DNA from: JAKVKY01 sp964293585 | GTDB taxonomy: Bacteria > Bacillota > Negativicutes > Acidaminococcales > Acidaminococcaceae | DNA length: 31,708 bases | Direction of reading: 5' to 3' | NCBI GenBank assembly: GCA_964293585.1 | Contig: CAXYYS010000021.1 | Coordinates: 1-31,708, forward strand | Shown here: one piece after another, positions 30,473 to 31,708 of the stretch | Position numbering within the stretch: position 1 is the first letter of the stretch | How the letters are laid out: the number at the start of each line of letters is the position of its first letter | Made by a program: the position numbers and the translations under genes | The notes under the pieces: model-generated | The model's database searches: none | What the model saw: only the letters and a program-made list of their open reading frames with translations | What the model was told of the DNA's origin: nothing

Positions 30473-31609
30473 ATGGGAGTCTTAGAAGGTTTGCGTATCC
30501 TGGATATGTCACGTTTGCTGCCGGGTCCGTATTGTACCAGGATCCTGGCGGATATGGGAGCGGAGGTTATTAAGGTTGAAGAACCGGGGCGGGGAGATTA
30601 TTCCCGCAGTTTTGTCCCTTTTAGAAAAGACCTGGGCTGCTGGTTCATGGAAGTGAACCGGGGCAAGCGCAGCGTGGTGCTGGATTTAAAAGTGCCGGCC
30701 AGCCGGCAGCAGTTCCTGGAACTGGTTAAAACCGCTGACGTGGTCGTAGAAAGTTTCCGCCCGGGCGTACTGGAAAAACTGGGTGTGGATTATGCAGCGG
30801 CTGCCAGGGTTAATCCCCGCATCGTTTATTGTGCCATGACCGGTTATGGTCCGACCGGTCCTTATAGCCGGGATGCGGACCATGATCTGGGGTTTGCCAG
30901 TCTGGCGGGGATTACCAGTATGAGCGGCGAACAGGAAGGCCAGCCTGCCATTCCCGGTTTCCAGGTAGCGGATATGCATGCGGCTGTCCTGGCCGGTATC
31001 GCCATCCTGGGAGCGGTACGCGATGCGGAACGTACCGGCAGGGGACAAGAGGTGCAGGTCAGTCTGTTTGACGCGGCGCTGACCCTGATGCCCGGCGTAG
31101 CAGCCGCTTATTTTGGCGACGGGACGGTACACGAACGGGGCAATAACTGGCTGACAGGGGTCAATCCTAATTATAATATTTATGCCACCAGGGACGGACG
31201 TTATCTTTCTGTCTCCTGTCTGGAACAAAAATTCTGGGATAATTTATGCCGGGTTTGCGGCCATCCGGAATGGCAGGCGCAGATTAAAGAAACTAAATAT
31301 TATCCGCAGCTGATCCGGGCACTGGCGGCTTGTATCCGGGAGCATACTCTGGCAGAATGGGAAAAAATGCTGGCCGGCCAGGATACCTGTGTCCGCCCGG
31401 TACTGAATTTTGCGGAGGCGGTGGCTTTGCCGCAGACGCAGGCGGACGACATGGTGCTGACACTGCAGGATGAGGAACTGGGAACATACAGGCAGATGGG
31501 TTTCCCCATCAAATTTTCCCGGACACCCTGCCAGGTACAGAGACGGGCGCCGCGGCTGGGAGAAGACACGGAAGCAGTACTGGCATCACTGCGATCTAAG
31601 TTACGGTAA
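30473..31609 (+). CDS. Family III CoA-transferase (CaiB/BaiF superfamily)
   Basis: The 378-residue protein is a class III CoA-transferase, the family of formyl-CoA transferase, carnitine CoA-transferase and alpha-methylacyl-CoA racemase. It starts GVLEGLRILDMSRLLPGPYC with DMGAEVIKVEEPGRGD and has NRGKRSVVLDLK. The catalytic Asp is probably D167 in GFQVADMHAA. The substrate cannot be assigned; the GSGQ-like lid of true formyl-CoA transferases was not recognised. ATG 30473 has better spacing from GGGAGG (30461-30466) than ATG 30470. It appears to be a single-gene transcript. Confidence 0.93.
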   Translation: MGVLEGLRILDMSRLLPGPYCTRILADMGAEVIKVEEPGRGDYSRSFVPFRKDLGCWFMEVNRGKRSVVLDLKVPASRQQFLELVKTADVVVESFRPGVLEKLGVDYAAAARVNPRIVYCAMTGYGPTGPYSRDADHDLGFASLAGITSMSGEQEGQPAIPGFQVADMHAAVLAGIAILGAVRDAERTGRGQEVQVSLFDAALTLMPGVAAAYFGDGTVHERGNNWLTGVNPNYNIYATRDGRYLSVSCLEQKFWDNLCRVCGHPEWQAQIKETKYYPQLIRALAACIREHTLAEWEKMLAGQDTCVRPVLNFAEAVALPQTQADDMVLTLQDEELGTYRQMGFPIKFSRTPCQVQRRAPRLGEDTEAVLASLRSKLR

Positions 31610-31649
31610 AAAAATCCCTGCAGGGTGGCAAGAGCCAGACTGCAGGGAT
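31608..31649 (-). terminator. Intrinsic terminator for a minus-strand gene entering from the right
   Basis: ATCCCTGCAG (31614-31623) pairs with CTGCAGGGAT (31640-31649), with an inner helix TGGC/GCCA (31626-31629, 31634-31637) and AAGA loop. On the plus strand seven A (31608-31614) precede it, so on the minus strand the stem is followed by a T run. No T run follows on the plus strand. It therefore terminates transcription coming from the right edge. Confidence 0.85.
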
Positions 31650-31676
31650 GCAGGTCCTAAATTTACAGGGAACGGT

Positions 31677-31708
31677 CTAATGGGCGGCGGCACTTTCCGA
31701 TGGTGCTG
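31677..31708 (-). CDS. Possible 3' end of an unidentified minus-strand gene
   Basis: One minus-strand frame reads APSESAAAH to a TAG at 31677-31679, 28 bases before the minus-strand terminator. Another frame ends at TAA 31663-31665 (STIGKCRRPLDRSL). The terminator orientation implies a gene here, but too little is visible to choose the frame or identify it. Confidence 0.25.
   Translation of the reverse strand, partial: APSESAAAH

Noticed and set aside
1..31708. Search for tRNA or rRNA genes, insertion sequences, prophage, toxin-antitoxin or restriction genes
   Set aside because: None was recognised; gene content is housekeeping and metabolic, and no terminal inverted repeats with transposase frames were seen.

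Overview
The window carries the main ribosomal-protein supercluster of a Bacillota (Firmicutes) bacterium, followed by housekeeping and accessory genes. The gene order (tuf, S10-spc-alpha cluster, ecfA1-ecfA2-ecfT-truA-rplM-rpsI), the short zinc form of S14, the frequent GTG/TTG starts and the strong AAGGAGG ribosome binding sites all fit Bacillota. The moderate GC content and Gly/Ala-rich proteins suggest a Negativicutes-like lineage (Acidaminococcaceae relatives). That lineage call is inference only.

Region 1 (1-14918): the 3' end of tuf, a leader with hairpins, then 30 tightly packed co-directional genes from rpsJ to rplQ. They encode 26 ribosomal proteins, SecY, adenylate kinase, IF-1 and the RNA polymerase alpha subunit, and end at a strong intrinsic terminator. 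The map gene, often found between adk and infA, is absent. S19, S3, L16 and L3 have Ala/Pro/Lys-rich C-terminal tails, and S5 has an Arg/Asp-repeat N-terminal extension.

Region 2 (14983-19362): a sigmaA-type promoter drives ecfA1-ecfA2-ecfT, the energising module of an energy-coupling-factor vitamin/metal importer, and the coupled truA. A second strong promoter and a structured leader precede rplM-rpsI, which end at a strong terminator.

Region 3 (19383-27914): accessory and metabolic genes on the plus strand. These are a KimA/YdaO-like potassium importer, a VOC-fold protein, an M29 aminopeptidase, a strikingly degenerate P1B-type ATPase homologue that has lost its actuator domain and metal-binding CPC motif, a HAD hydrolase with an Asp-to-Asn motif change, a DUF1015 protein and the serine-biosynthesis aminotransferase SerC. 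A small single-pass membrane protein (27973-28158) follows.

Region 4 (28209-31708): a bidirectional terminator separates the plus-strand genes from a minus-strand block of ybaK-like deacylase, a TPM-domain protein and lemA. A family III CoA-transferase then runs on the plus strand. A terminator oriented for minus-strand transcription indicates that another gene enters from the right edge.

There are no rRNA or tRNA genes, insertion sequences, CRISPR arrays or prophage genes, and no gene-free stretch longer than 300 bases. The strongest candidate for something undescribed is the actuator-less P-type ATPase homologue at 22846-24702.
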